Positions 46,011 to 55,829 of a stretch of DNA of 64,000 nt are shown piece after piece (position 1 is the stretch's first letter; every line of letters starts with the position of its first letter). The notes under the pieces were generated by a model that was given only the letters and a program-made list of their open reading frames with translations, was not told the origin of the DNA and made no database searches. The DNA is taken from NCBI GenBank assembly GCA_944548615.1, contig OX155961.1, positions 24,333,620 through 24,397,619 of the forward strand. Direction: 5' to 3'. Source of the DNA: Micropterix aruncella. Lineage: Eukaryota > Arthropoda > Insecta > Lepidoptera > Micropterigidae. The translations under genes and the position numbers were made by a program.

Positions 46011-46759
46011 TTTATATTTTAAAAGCGATAATATTGAAATTGGTCAAATAAGAACTATATGAGTCAGTTGAAATTATACGGCAGCTTCAAAGTGGTTAAA
46101 TCAAGATGAGCAAACAAAAAAATTTTACATTTTTGAAATGTTAAAAAAAATATTTTTTTTAAATTCATATTATACTAAATCTGTATAAAAAGTTGTTTAT
46201 TCGGTCGTACTGATTTATTAACTTTAAGGGTGACAATTTAATTTAAACTCTTCCTGCATATTTCGCCATATGACTCCAGGTATAATAACATACGGTGAAA
46301 AGCATGCTATAAGACTGCAATCGAAAGACTTACTATCGCACAAGAAAACTATAAAATATATTATATTCCAAAAGTAAAAATAATTATTTTAATGAATTGT
46401 TTCTCAAAGCGAAAGTAATAAATGTGAGGTAACTGTATTGTTTAAAAATTGCTGTAAATTCAATCGCGCCTAAGTAAATATTGTTTCTCTGCTCAGACCA
46501 AAAGATCGGTGCAGGAACATCAATATATAGTGCCCAGAAAATCTACTTCGTTGGACAATGCCATTATCATTACCTTACTCCGAGATTAAAGAATATTTTA
46601 GGAAAACATTTCAATATTTCAGGACTGACACATGTGGTTCTTAAAATATGCCTTGTCGCGAGGTTTTCCGTCGTTCAGAATGAAACTCGCGATCGATGTT
46701 CGAATTGCAGTTGTCGTTTATTTCGCTCAAAATGCCGAGTACAAATTGATTAAATTATC
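46011..46759. other. AT-rich intergenic DNA
   Basis: No supported feature; a 90-codon frame at 46481-46753 has no recognised similarity. Confidence 0.4.
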
Positions 46760-47371
46760 TTACATACTATCGTCGTGATCGCGGTCGCGTCGTCTCCCGT
46801 CTCTTTCACTCGCGGTCGGTCGCTAGATATACACCGGTCCGGTGCGCGGTACGGCAGTCGCCCGCCGTCTGCGCTCGCGTGCTGACGTTCCTCGGGCGGC
46901 GCTTGAGCTTCAGTTGTGTCGTGTTTCGCACATTTAGTTTCGCACGTTTATCGCTTCTGGACGCCACTGGTCGACCCCTCCCCCGACCTACTTCGAGTAG
47001 CCACCGGATGAAAGGCCCTGGACTGGAAAGTCGCCAGAAGTGATTCGTGTTTGCGCGTTAGTTTTTTCGTGTTTTTTTTGAGTTTACACTGTGTCGCTGC
47101 GCCCTCAGTTGTTAACTTCCCCTTCGCCACCAGTCTTCGGACTGCCGTGGTATAAGATGAAAAGCTCTCTGCTGAGAAGTCGCTGCGATGTGGTTTTCGT
47201 TGTTTGTTTTCTTCGTGACGTTTGCGTGCGAAACACGGCGGATAGATTCGCGACGGTTTGTACTGTTCTCTTCCATTTATTTCGATGTTTGCTTTAGCTT
47301 CTCGTTGACGGCTTGTTTGTGATGATAAAATAAACGCGTCGTTGGAGGCAATTAAGACGTGTTTGATTATT
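46760..47371 (+). promoter_or_regulatory. CpG-rich candidate promoter and untranslated first exon
   Basis: Base composition shifts sharply to GC/CpG-rich at about 46770-47100. TCAGTT initiator-like sequences occur at 46910-46915 and 47105-47110. A strong donor-like GTGAGT starts at 47372. A first exon of roughly 0.25-0.45 kb ending at 47371 would fit. Alternatively this is the 5' UTR of a non-LTR element, since those also begin with CAGT. No downstream exon can be tied to it in this window. Confidence 0.3.
47188..47322 (+). CDS. Short open frame with a signal-peptide-like start
   Basis: 44 codons beginning MWFSLFVFFVTFACETRR: a short hydrophobic core ending in a small-residue site, as in a signal peptide. 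It lies inside the candidate first exon. It stops at TGA 47320-47322, before the donor-like site, so as written it would be a tiny peptide or an upstream ORF. A weaker donor (GTTTGT, about 47257) inside it could splice the signal sequence onward. This is speculative. Confidence 0.2.
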   Translation: MWFSLFVFFVTFACETRRIDSRRFVLFSSIYFDVCFSFSLTACL

Positions 47372-47962
47372 GTGAGTTCGGGGTATTCCTAGTGATGGCA
47401 TTTCACATCGCCATCTCCTTATTTCCGGTGTTGCCATTGCACCTCGGCGATACCATTTCCTGCCGCCTTCGGGTGGAGTCTTCTTCCGGTCCTTTCCTTT
47501 GATAGTATTTTGAGTAGGTGGGTTTTGTATATGTTTGTTGCTCCGCGACAGCCTCATTCAGTAGATCAAAAAGAATATACGTACAGAATTTCTAGTGGAA
47601 TATATCTATCTACAACAAGAGAAACTAAAGTTGATATAATTACACATTAGGTAGCTACTGTATTGAGGTGCTATCAAAGTGACAGTGCCGTTGACTAAAG
47701 CATAGTAAAATAACATCAGTAGGACATCTCGAGCCCGTTTTCGAAATAAGTACTTACGCTTCGCCGGAGCACCAGGGTTGCCACAACAAATACACAATAG
47801 ACAAGTTGTGATCCCATTAATGGAAAAATGCAATTCTTTATAATTATTATGTACATTTATGTATTTTTGGTTTACAGATCAAGAGTCGGTTCCCAAAATT
47901 GTACTGTAACAGAATATATGAGTTAGTGCTGACTTTGTGTGAAATGGGCAAATTCGTAAATA

Positions 47963-48440
47963 GAGAATTTTGGAGGTTTTTATGGCTAATTCCTCAAAAT
48001 ATTCCATATATAGGTCACTAACTATCGGCGATACGGGGCATCCCATTGCTACTCCGTCGATTTGTTTGTAATAATCGCCGTTCCATAGAAAGTAGCAGGA
48101 TGTCAGGCAATGTTGAAGCATGTCGGCGTAGCTATGTAATAGGGAGGTCCTCAGACCTTATTTTATCTCTCACCACCGTAAGACACTCCGAAATGGGCAA
48201 ATTCGTAAATAAAGATTCGACGTCAAAGCTCACCATTATTTCGTCTTCGGCCAGTTTTAAGCTTCTAATAATGCTTACGAAATGTCGCAAGTCTTTCACG
48301 TTAGACGTCGTTTTGCCCGTAAGCGGTTGGAGGACACCAGCTAAGTGTTTTGACAGAGGATTTCTGGGGCTGTCGATTTGGCTTACAATCGGTCTCAATG
48401 GTGCATTATCCTTATGGATTTTAGGTATGCGGCCTACCCG
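47963..48440 (-). pseudogene. Penelope-like element reverse transcriptase, broken
   Basis: The minus frame reads GRIPKIHKDNAPLRPIVSQ, NPLSKHLAGVLQPLTGKTT and EIMVSFDVESLFTNLPI (motif A). After a one-base frame slip near 48125 it continues WNGDYYKQIDGVAMGCPVSP (motif B) and DLYMEYFEELAI. These are diagnostic for Penelope-like RTs (PKIHK, SFDVxSLFTxxP, GxAMGxPxSP). Motif C and the GIY-YIG endonuclease are missing: at 47962 the element runs into a 22-base direct repeat copied from 48190-48211. Confidence 0.85.
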
Positions 48441-48462
48441 CAAAACAACAGAATGGCAGCTC

Positions 48463-48548
48463 TTCAGTCTACCCTGGACAATGGCGGCTGCAACGTCACC
48501 GAAACGTCGGGTGCTACAAATTTCACGCGGTGAATTCGTTTTCTATCC
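48463..48548 (+). repeat. Penelope-like terminal segment, opposite to the RT
   Basis: CTGCAACGTCACCGAAACGT, then CGGGTGCTACAAATTTCACG: the same block as at 41.3, 54.8 and 54.9 kb. It abuts the truncated RT in inverted orientation, an arrangement known for Penelope-type insertions. Confidence 0.6.
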
Positions 48549-48734
48549 TATTTATTGTGACAAGTTGCGAATATGTTAAAGAGAGATGCGATTTTTAGTC
48601 ATAGAAAAGGCCTACCTATTCGAAAGAGATTTATTATTCAGTGACCTCAATCGTCACCTAATTACAATACCGCTATCTAGAAAATTATGCAAATTCCTGA
48701 TCGGAGATGCGATGCGACAGCGCCGCTGAGCCAA

Positions 48735-49020
48735 CGTGACTTAATAGTGGTGCGGGGGTGTTAGGACGCGGGACGACTGGGAACTAATTCCGGAGATAAG
48801 ATCAACACGAAGTGGAAAGGAGGAGCGAAGATGTCGAGTCTGCAGCCGCACGTATCCCAGGTACGTCGTTAAGCCGGGGTAAAGCGGTCCGCCCCCGTCC
48901 CTCGGGTTTGTCGAAGCAAACAGGGAAATAATGGCGGGACCAGATACCCCAATCCGGAAGTAATACTCCTACCAAACTACGTAAAAGCCTGCATGGATGA
49001 ATAAATGAATGAAATGATAA
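48735..49020 (+). mobile_element. Probable LINE 3' end
   Basis: The GC-rich stretch with GCAGCCGCACGTATCCCAGG and AAGCGGTCCGCCCCCGTCC ends in GATGAATAAATGAATGAAAT, a short tandem tail. It resembles R1-clade 3' regions, but no coding part is present. Confidence 0.35.
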
Positions 49021-49103
49021 ACCATTGAGACACACCAGCATTTGGCAATTGCCATTTGCCAAACCATTTGTTTACATATCCCTCAGGAATTTAGGGAATG
49101 CAA

Positions 49104-49166
49104 TCTCGGTATACCGAGATATCGAAATACCACGATCTCGCACTAATTTTGCAAGATTAATCTTGC
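49104..49166. repeat. Two perfect 18-bp palindromes
   Basis: ATCTCGGTATACCGAGAT at 49104-49121 and TGCAAGATTAATCTTGCA at about 49149-49166. Related words (GATCTCGC, TCTTGC) repeat nearby. Confidence 0.6.
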
Positions 49167-49331
49167 ACGCAAAATCACGCGCGATCTCGCAAGAATTGCT
49201 AGATCGCGCAGCAGCACATTCCATGACCATTTGGGAGCATCTGCAGATCCAGTTGTTATAGTTCACCCAGCAAACGAAAGTACTGATGATTATAACTTGC
49301 CTCTATCTTTAGTAGCTACAACTGCATACAC

Positions 49332-49333
<2 letters not shown>

Positions 49334-49376
<43 letters not shown>
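49334..49376. repeat. (CT)n microsatellite
   Basis: About 20 CT units with one interruption near the start. Confidence 0.9.
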
Positions 49377-49379
<3 letters not shown>

Positions 49380-49453
49380 TATAATGTAATTGTGACACAA
49401 CATCCACGCACCGGTAAAATCTTCGGTGCTATATATTGTGCTATATAATCTTC

Positions 49454-49574
49454 GGCATTATATATTATCTATAGCATTGCTATAGCAATGCTACAGATAA
49501 TCTATAGCAAATTATCTATAGCAATATAGATAGATTATCTATAGCAATGCTATAGATAATATATATATAATGCC
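49454..49574. repeat. 121-bp palindromic block
   Basis: The outer arms GGCATTATATATTATCTATA... and ...TATAGATAATATATATATAATGCC mirror each other over about 31 bases. The interior is made of repeated TATCTATAGCAATG words, also self-complementary. Confidence 0.7.
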
Positions 49575-49679
49575 GGCCATGCTTCACCGTGGCTTAGTCT
49601 GATATGAAATGAACGGAAAACGCACCGATGTTGAAGCGCACCGAAGATTTGACCGGTACGTGGATATTGTGTCACTAAA

Positions 49680-50138
49680 ATGATTTATGGTATACTGATA
49701 TGGGGGAATGCCACAGACAGTTCTAGGGTTTTCATTTTGCAGAAAAGTGCATTGAGAGCAATTGTAGGAGTATCCCGTGACACGCACTGCGAACCATATT
49801 TTTTTAAGTACAAAATGCTGACTTTTACGTCTGAATATATTTGACAATGTCTACTATATGCTAAATCAAATATTAACGAACAAGAGGTAAACGGGAATAT
49901 GCACTCCCACAATACACGCAGACGTGATGATGTTATCCGGCCTAAAGTACCCCTTACGCAGACACAAAAGTCCTTTGGATATTTGAGCTATAAGCTCTTT
50001 AACCAGCTACGACTCTCCACAAGAAAGATGGAAACAAAGGCGTTTAAAAGATTTATTAAACAAAAGCTGCAATCCACACATGCTTTCTATAAGCTCGGTG
50101 ATTTTTTTGAGCATGCCAATTCTTTCAAATGGGAATAA
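49680..50138 (+). pseudogene. Non-LTR RT C-terminal third, one internal stop
   Basis: A single frame reads MIYGILIWGNATDSSRVFIL, QKSALRAIVGVSRDTHCEPY and YKMLTFTSEYI, then TGA. It continues in the same frame with QCLLYAKSN, MHSHNTRRRDD, KVPLTQTQKSFGYLSYKLFN and KAFKRFIKQKLQSTHAFY, ending at TAA 50136-50138. This is the YGIxxWG...QKxxLRxIxG...HNTRxxxD...KLFN pattern of Jockey/CR1-type proteins. The one nonsense codon (near 49850) is the only damage in this part; the palm is absent. Confidence 0.75.
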
Positions 50139-50327
50139 AATAAATATGTAACTTTCAGGTACCTCATTTTAGTTCTTATTGTTTAATAATAATATTATGA
50201 ATTTAATATTTAATATGTAGACTACAATGTGTAATGTAACATACCTGATCATATACATACGTTGTTTTTTACAATTTTGTTTTGATACTACCTATTGTGT
50301 GATTATTTTTTGTATAAAGTGCTTGAT

Positions 50328-50408
50328 GACTATTAATATTCTTATAATAATTATCTATTTTATAAGAATATTAATAGTCATAGCAGGATAACGTCATCAC
50401 GTCTGCGT
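50328..50408. repeat. AT-rich hairpin plus an inverted copy of the adjacent RT end
   Basis: GACTATTAATATTCTTATA pairs with its reverse complement across a 15-base loop. AGGATAACGTCATCACGTC just after it is the reverse complement of the coding stretch at about 49918-49938. Confidence 0.55.
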
Positions 50409-50409
50409 G

Positions 50410-50560
50410 CATTAGAATGCAATGTTGTGTCAACATTTAATTTAACTATAAAACACACGCGTATTCGAATGAAACGTTGTGTAAAAAAACATTTTACTAT
50501 GAAAATACACGTGTATTCGAATGCAACGTTGTATCAAAATTTTAGTTCAATCAACCGACT
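50410..50560 (+). repeat. Three 51-bp-like tandem units
   Basis: ATTAGAATGCAATGTTGTGT, ATTCGAATGAAACGTTGTGT and ATTCGAATGCAACGTTGTAT open successive units separated by AAAACACACGCGT-like spacers. Confidence 0.65.
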
Positions 50561-50599
50561 ACTTTTTGAGTTTTGCCAGCACAAAATACGTAGGCTGAA

Positions 50600-52150
50600 T
50601 TTTAATATATAAAGATAAGAAATAAATATTAAATTTCTTTGCTTTTCGGCTACAGAAATGGCTATTGTCCAAAGAGGCGAGTTCATCGTTAAAATTCCGA
50701 TGATAGAAAAAACATTTTTTACTGGAGGATGCCCGGTATATTGGCATTCTTTGCCGTAAAGTGGTTATATAATTGAGATGATTTCCCCGAGGGTTTGAAA
50801 TGCCTTTTTGTGAATTGCCCCTCAAATTATGCGGTAAAATAATTTGTATTATCTGAATGAAGCTCGGCTACGGTAGCTTGAATATGTCAAAGAGCGGGTC
50901 AATGTATTTAGCAGTGCTTTATTGTGTAAGGGATAATAGATACCTATAATACCGATGTAATACCACTATAATGACGATATTCAAATATATAACCGATAAC
51001 CCTACAAATATAAGATCAAAATGGTAGATTATTAAGGCTCAGCTCCTTACAATTAAATCGTTACGAGGAAGAACTTAAATGATATTTTTTTTAAAGGAGG
51101 GATACTTTTCTCATGAGATATAAAGTATAATGTATTTTTTTTGGAAACCCAGCTCTATTTGGATTACAGTCAAAATATTGTTTTATCTCACTAAAACAAA
51201 CCCCAGCCAAAACGTTATATTTTTAAGTTAGAAAATAAAAAAATGGAATTATCAAAAATTTGGAAAAGTTGATATTGATCGTTTTTTTCGTAATCCTCAA
51301 GTGTTGCCATAAAAGAGGCGCATTTCATTCCAGATTTTAATTAAAATAGTACGGGAGCTGGCCATATGGACACCCTACGTCGTAAGATAAAAAGACAAAT
51401 CAATTATACGTGAAAATCCGCATACAAGAGATCCTTGAAAAACTATAAATTATTCTATTTGTCTTGTCCTTTTAAAAAAAAGTTGCCGCTTCCAGTGTAA
51501 TTTATGAGTTCCAACCTATTGTGATAAAAGCGTGTTTTAATTTCGTTCCAGTTTCGAAAAAAAAATATTTTTAACAGCTTGTGAGAATATCTTCGAAATT
51601 GAACCGACAATTAAAATACTCTCCTCATATGTTTATTTTTTTATTTTTTTTATTTCTAAACATAACCTGCGGAACTCATAAAATGGCCATACCAAGTAAT
51701 GGTGCGAAGTAAACGACGACCCACATTCAAATGACCATGCTCAGCGCATACCCAACTAGGCCGAATATAGCCTGTATCTGAGCATACGATTTATATTCAG
51801 ACTTGGGTTAGAGAAGCATAACTGACGTAGGTACTTACTAATATACATACATACCTATACACATATATAGAGAAATATACATAAATACATACTTTGGACT
51901 TAAAAAGTGCACCGAAAGTGGCAACTTTTCTTTTAACCAGACAAGAGAAATGTAATGATTTAAAGTTATTTACGCATATCTTTTATCCGGCTGTACATGC
52001 ATAATAGATTTGTCGTGTATCTTATAACGTAGGATGTCCTTATAGCCGGCTCCCGGACTAAAATTTCGAACGTTGGAAGCACCTTCGTTTTATTAGGTGA
52101 TTCTATTTGAGGCTATAAAAATGGGTGCACGCGTGGCGTAGAATAATGCT
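50600..52150. other. AT-rich intergenic DNA
   Basis: No gene or element end recognised. Confidence 0.4.
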
Positions 52151-52159
52151 ATTAGTCCA

Positions 52160-53372
52160 AAAAACAGCAACAAGAAATGCAAAGGTTTTGTAAAAGCTAA
52201 TACTTCTGGATCAGACAGTATATTGTCCATAGAATGCTGGGGTAGAGTCAGCAGGTCAGACTCCGAGACACTTGGCGCTAGCGTACTAGGAAAGGTATAA
52301 TTTTAATCAGTACCCCAAAGTGTTTCGGAAAAGCTGAACATTCATCAGTAGATTCAGACTGCTTGACAATAGAATGCATGGCATCAAGCATTACTCCATC
52401 CATGTCACATAAATTAACCCCTTCTATTCCGCGGCACATTAGACCAATACGAAATAGTTATCGACAAATATGTACCGGCGTATTTGCAGGGACTTAATAA
52501 TAATAATAAACTCTTTATTTGCATTTAATTCGTATACAAAAAAGGCGAGCTTATTGCCACATGGCAATGTCTTACAACTAACCTAAACACAGTGGTACAT
52601 GCGCGCATTGTGAAAATAAAGGTTATTACATAACATACAGACAAGTGGAAGAATTAAAAACTAATAATGGAAATTGGGAGAGGAACAGGAGAGAAAGGGA
52701 AGAACTGGTTACTTCTTAGAAAGGTAGTAATCCTTAAGGTGAGTCTTAAACGATGGTAAAGAAGGCGAGTTTCGTATCTTTGCTGGGAGATCGTTCCAGA
52801 GTCTTGCACTATGGACACAGAAAGAATAGGAAAAGAAATCACTATTATGACTCGGATTTTTAATAAACTCTCAGAGGCTGACCGAAGTACGAGACCGTGG
52901 GAACTTAGTGGTTCAAAAAGCTCGTGGAGATAGGATGGTGTTAATTGAGAGAGTACACGATATAGGAGAACAAGTATATGAACATTTCTTCTTTGGCGTA
53001 CTGGCAACCACTTAACTGTGCCCTGTAGTCGGACACGTGATCATACTTACGTAGACCGAAGATGAATCGTATGCATACATTTTCATACAATGAAGCCACG
53101 CATTCTATTGTTAAGCAGTCTGACCATTTTTTTCGAGTTCTCTATTGCATCCACTCTGTGTATGAATTTTCAGCTTTTTCAAAACACTTCGGGGGTACTA
53201 ATTAAAATTACACCTCTCCTAGTAACCCAGCGCCAGGTATCCCTGAATCTGGCATGCAGACTCTACCCCTGCATTCTATGGTCAAAATACATACTGTCTG
53301 ATCTGAAAGTATCAGATTCTACAGAACTCTTGCACTTTCTTGTCTATGTATCAAAAAAATGGTCATAGCTGC
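52160..53372. repeat. Long inverted repeat enclosing a retrotransposon fragment
   Basis: The left arm (about 52160-52392: TCAGACAGTATATTGTCC, CATAGAATGCTGGGGTAGAG, ACTTGGCGCTAGCG, GTGTTTCGGAAAAGCTGAA) matches the reverse complement of the right arm (about 53086-53372: ATAGAATGCAGGGGTAGAG, CCTGGCGCTGGGTTACTAGG, GTGTTTTGAAAAAGCTGAA), with substitutions. The centre holds the CR1/Jockey fragment at 52498-53085. Confidence 0.65.
52498..53085 (-). pseudogene. CR1/Jockey-type RT tail with TTA-repeat end
   Basis: The minus frame reads VCIRFIFGLRKYDHVSDYR, then AQLKWLPVRQRRNVH, LLYRVLSQLTPSYLHELFEP and LSSHGLVLRS, followed by frame damage. It is the same family as 44.5 kb (YVFYLRKFDH, LHWLPIRDRRN). 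The 3' end carries a (TTA)n-type tail at about 52498-52512. Confidence 0.7.
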
Positions 53373-53990
53373 AACACGTAATTTAGTTGACTCCGACGTA
53401 GCACAGCACAACAGAAGAAAAAAAGATTGACAAATTTAATCTAATCCTACAAAATTCACTCGAATGAAGAGCTGACTCGCGGCGCTCGTCCACAATTATT
53501 TTAATGGCGGTTATATTGTGGAGACAATTATAAATTATGTCTGCCCGCATTTTCTCTGAGGACACGGTGTCAAATAAGGAAAACGCAGCTTAAGAAATTA
53601 ATATTCATAAAACCAAAAGCACCCGTCCCATTTTCGTTAGGCACCATGTGTTGCCGTAGGAAATTTCCTGTCTGCCAGTGGCGGCACGTTAGATTATATT
53701 TTCTAACGATTCTTCTTTATTAGAAGTGATTAAATAACAAGGAAATGTATTAAAAAGATAAAAAATAAAACTGCCGATACAGAAGGATAACTATTGTATT
53801 ATAATTATTGTTGTTACGCTTTTTAAATGGAATATTTTTTAATTATGTATTTATCCATATAGATACATGTATATTTCCGAAGTGTACTCAATCAGGCTCT
53901 TCATTTGACTCTGAACACGATATATTTATATTAATTTATTGTCATTTGGACAATTACACATTTTGACAACTCTTTATTTATATTTGCAGG

Positions 53991-54720
53991 GGTCGTCCTG
54001 AATTTATTTTCCTAGAAGTGCAATTGCAGTTCGGTTCGCTCCTACTCGCTGTAGTGTATTGTCCTCCCTAAATAAATTACTTTCAAGTACTCGAATCCAC
54101 TCTTGAAAGCCTTTTCCCCTATTATGAACATGCTGTCATTATGGGGGACTTCAACATACCTTTTGAAAAAAAAAGTAAGTCACAAAACCTTAATCACGTT
54201 GTTACTTCTATTAATCCTAATATTGCACCATTGCAGGGCACCCATTATGATAAAACTTTTAGTAGTCTTCTTGATTTAATTATAACGTATTCTCCTGATC
54301 GGATAAAAGTTCACGGAAAATGCATAGCTTCTGAGTTTTCTCATCATGATCTCCTTTACATTGGTTATAAGCTACGTTGTCGCGAATCACAAATTCTGCG
54401 AATCCGCGTTATGAATGCAATTGACTGTGCAAACCTTCTGCAGGACGCTTGGAATACGTAGTAGTCGGCCGTTGAGGGACAACTTACAAACGACGAAAAA
54501 GTTGAATGTCTCAATCGGCTCATTTTGCAGTTGTATGACAAGCATGCTCCGCTAAAGACGATAAAAGTCAAACACTGGCCATACCCCTCCCCTGGCTAAC
54601 CGAGGATATAAAGCGGGCAATGGCGAAGCGTTAGCAATTTAAAATCAAAGGAGGAGAATGACCAAAGGTGGTTCAAATGCCCACCACTAACGAGACCTAC
54701 GTTAAGTAGATAAAAGTCTT
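53991..54720 (+). pseudogene. Endonuclease and linker of a CR1/L2-type retrotransposon
   Basis: From 53991 one frame reads GRPEFIFLEVQL, LLLAVVYCPP, stop, then INYFQVLESTLESLFPYYEH and VIMGDFNIPFEKK, LLDLIITYSPDRIK and SEFSHHDLLYIGYKL. MGDFNI and SHHD are active-site motifs of apurinic-type (APE) endonucleases. After TAG-TAG at about 54459 the frame continues with LNRLILQLYDKHAPLK, and in another frame WLTEDIKRAMAKR, the linker before RT. No RT follows. It is dead from at least three stops and one frameshift. Confidence 0.8.
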
Positions 54721-54787
54721 GCCACTATGGTGCCCCCAAAATCGTCGCCAAAGGCAGCTTTTTATCTCACCAATATATGCTGCATTG

Positions 54788-54980
54788 TAATAGGGTTTAA
54801 AAACGAATTTGCTTCGTAAAGTTTGTAGCACCCGACGTTCGGCGATGTTGCAACCGCAGTTGTCCCGGGTAGACTATGTCTCCCTTGACAGTATTTCATG
54901 GGAAACGGGGGTCGCAACATCGCCGAAACGTCGGGTGCTACAAACTTCATGCGCTGAATTTGTTTTTAAACCTATTTTAA
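54788..54980. repeat. Inverted pair of Penelope-like terminal segments
   Basis: The left (minus) and right (plus) copies of TGCAACATCGCCGAAACGTC, CGGGTGCTACAAACTTCA face each other about 40 bases apart and extend into AAATTTGTTTTTAAACC on the outside. The left copy lacks one A in CGAAACG. Confidence 0.65.
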
Positions 54981-55039
54981 TTCTCAATGAACTTCGATTT
55001 CATATTTGCTATATTGTTGAATGTACATAGGTATATTTG

Positions 55040-55300
55040 TACTCTTTAGGTATCTTCGACCCATCGCGTCGCCTTAGTGGCTCGAATGCCTTATTCTGAT
55101 GCAGCTGTCGCCGTAGCATGGCCCCTGTTCTTCTCATCCCAGTTTCCAACCTCCTTCTCGACCGCCCCCTTCCCCCCACCACCTTTCTCGGCAGCTCTTC
55201 GCCTCCTCTCCTCTCTGGCCTCTTCCAGCTTTCATTTCCTTCACCGCGTCCGTTGGCCATAACTCACACACGAATCCTTTATGTGTGCACAATAAAGTAA
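55040..55300 (+). other. Pyrimidine-rich segment with AATAAA signal
   Basis: Plus-strand C/T-rich sequence (CCCCTTCCCCCCACCACC) followed by ACAATAAAGTAAAC near 55290. It could be the 3' end of a gene or retroelement; no coding similarity on either strand. Confidence 0.3.
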
Positions 55301-55387
55301 ACAAATTCTCCCCAACGACGCTTTTGGATTTCGATAAGGAAAAATTTCTTTTTTGTTTACATATATCCGTACAGTGAAACCAATTTA

Positions 55388-55712
55388 TACGGGGTGTTAT
55401 TACTGCATGGGTTCTTTTTTCTGTGGGTGAATCAGTACAACGTAGTAAACAACTTTGTTGAAAAAAAAATGAAAAAGAAAACAAAAAAAATATATTTTTT
55501 TTGGAAAATATATATTTTTTGTTTTTTTTTTTTATATGAAATTTTTGAAGAATTTGACTGTTAAATAAAGGTTTGAGAACCGTTCGAGCGCGCTGCGCCA
55601 TCTAGCGGTAGGTAATAAGTGGTAAATAAACAATATTAGCGACATTTTACCGACCATTAGATAACGCATTGTGATCACAGCTTTTCATAATATTTAATCA
55701 TAAAATAAAAAT

Positions 55713-55743
<31 letters not shown>

Positions 55744-55816
55744 ATTCTAAAGTTGCCTATCTCGTTGTACTGATTCACCCACAGAAAAAAAGCCCGTGCA
55801 GTAATAACACTCCGTA
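55388..55816. mobile_element. MITE with 50-bp terminal inverted repeats and TA duplication
   Basis: The left terminus TACGGGGTGTTATTACTGCA..GGGTGAATCAGTACAAC matches the reverse complement of the right end with only a few mismatches over about 53 bases. TA at 55386-55387 and 55817-55818 flanks it. The interior is A/T-run rich (long T-run at about 55719-55743). It fits a Tc1/mariner-class non-autonomous element. Confidence 0.8.
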
Positions 55817-55829
55817 TACATAGTGGGGG

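Noticed and set aside
47294..47557. 87-codon minus frame
   Set aside because: No similarity; overlaps the candidate first-exon region on the other strand.
48046..48579. 177-codon plus frame
   Set aside because: Antisense of the Penelope-like RT, whose motifs are unambiguous on the minus strand.
54788..54980. Hammerhead ribozyme in the Penelope-like ends
   Set aside because: A CGAAAC word is present, but no CTGATGA core at a workable distance could be found by eye.
55134..55601. 155-codon minus frame
   Set aside because: Driven by purine-rich and A-rich runs, and runs into the MITE left end; no similarity.
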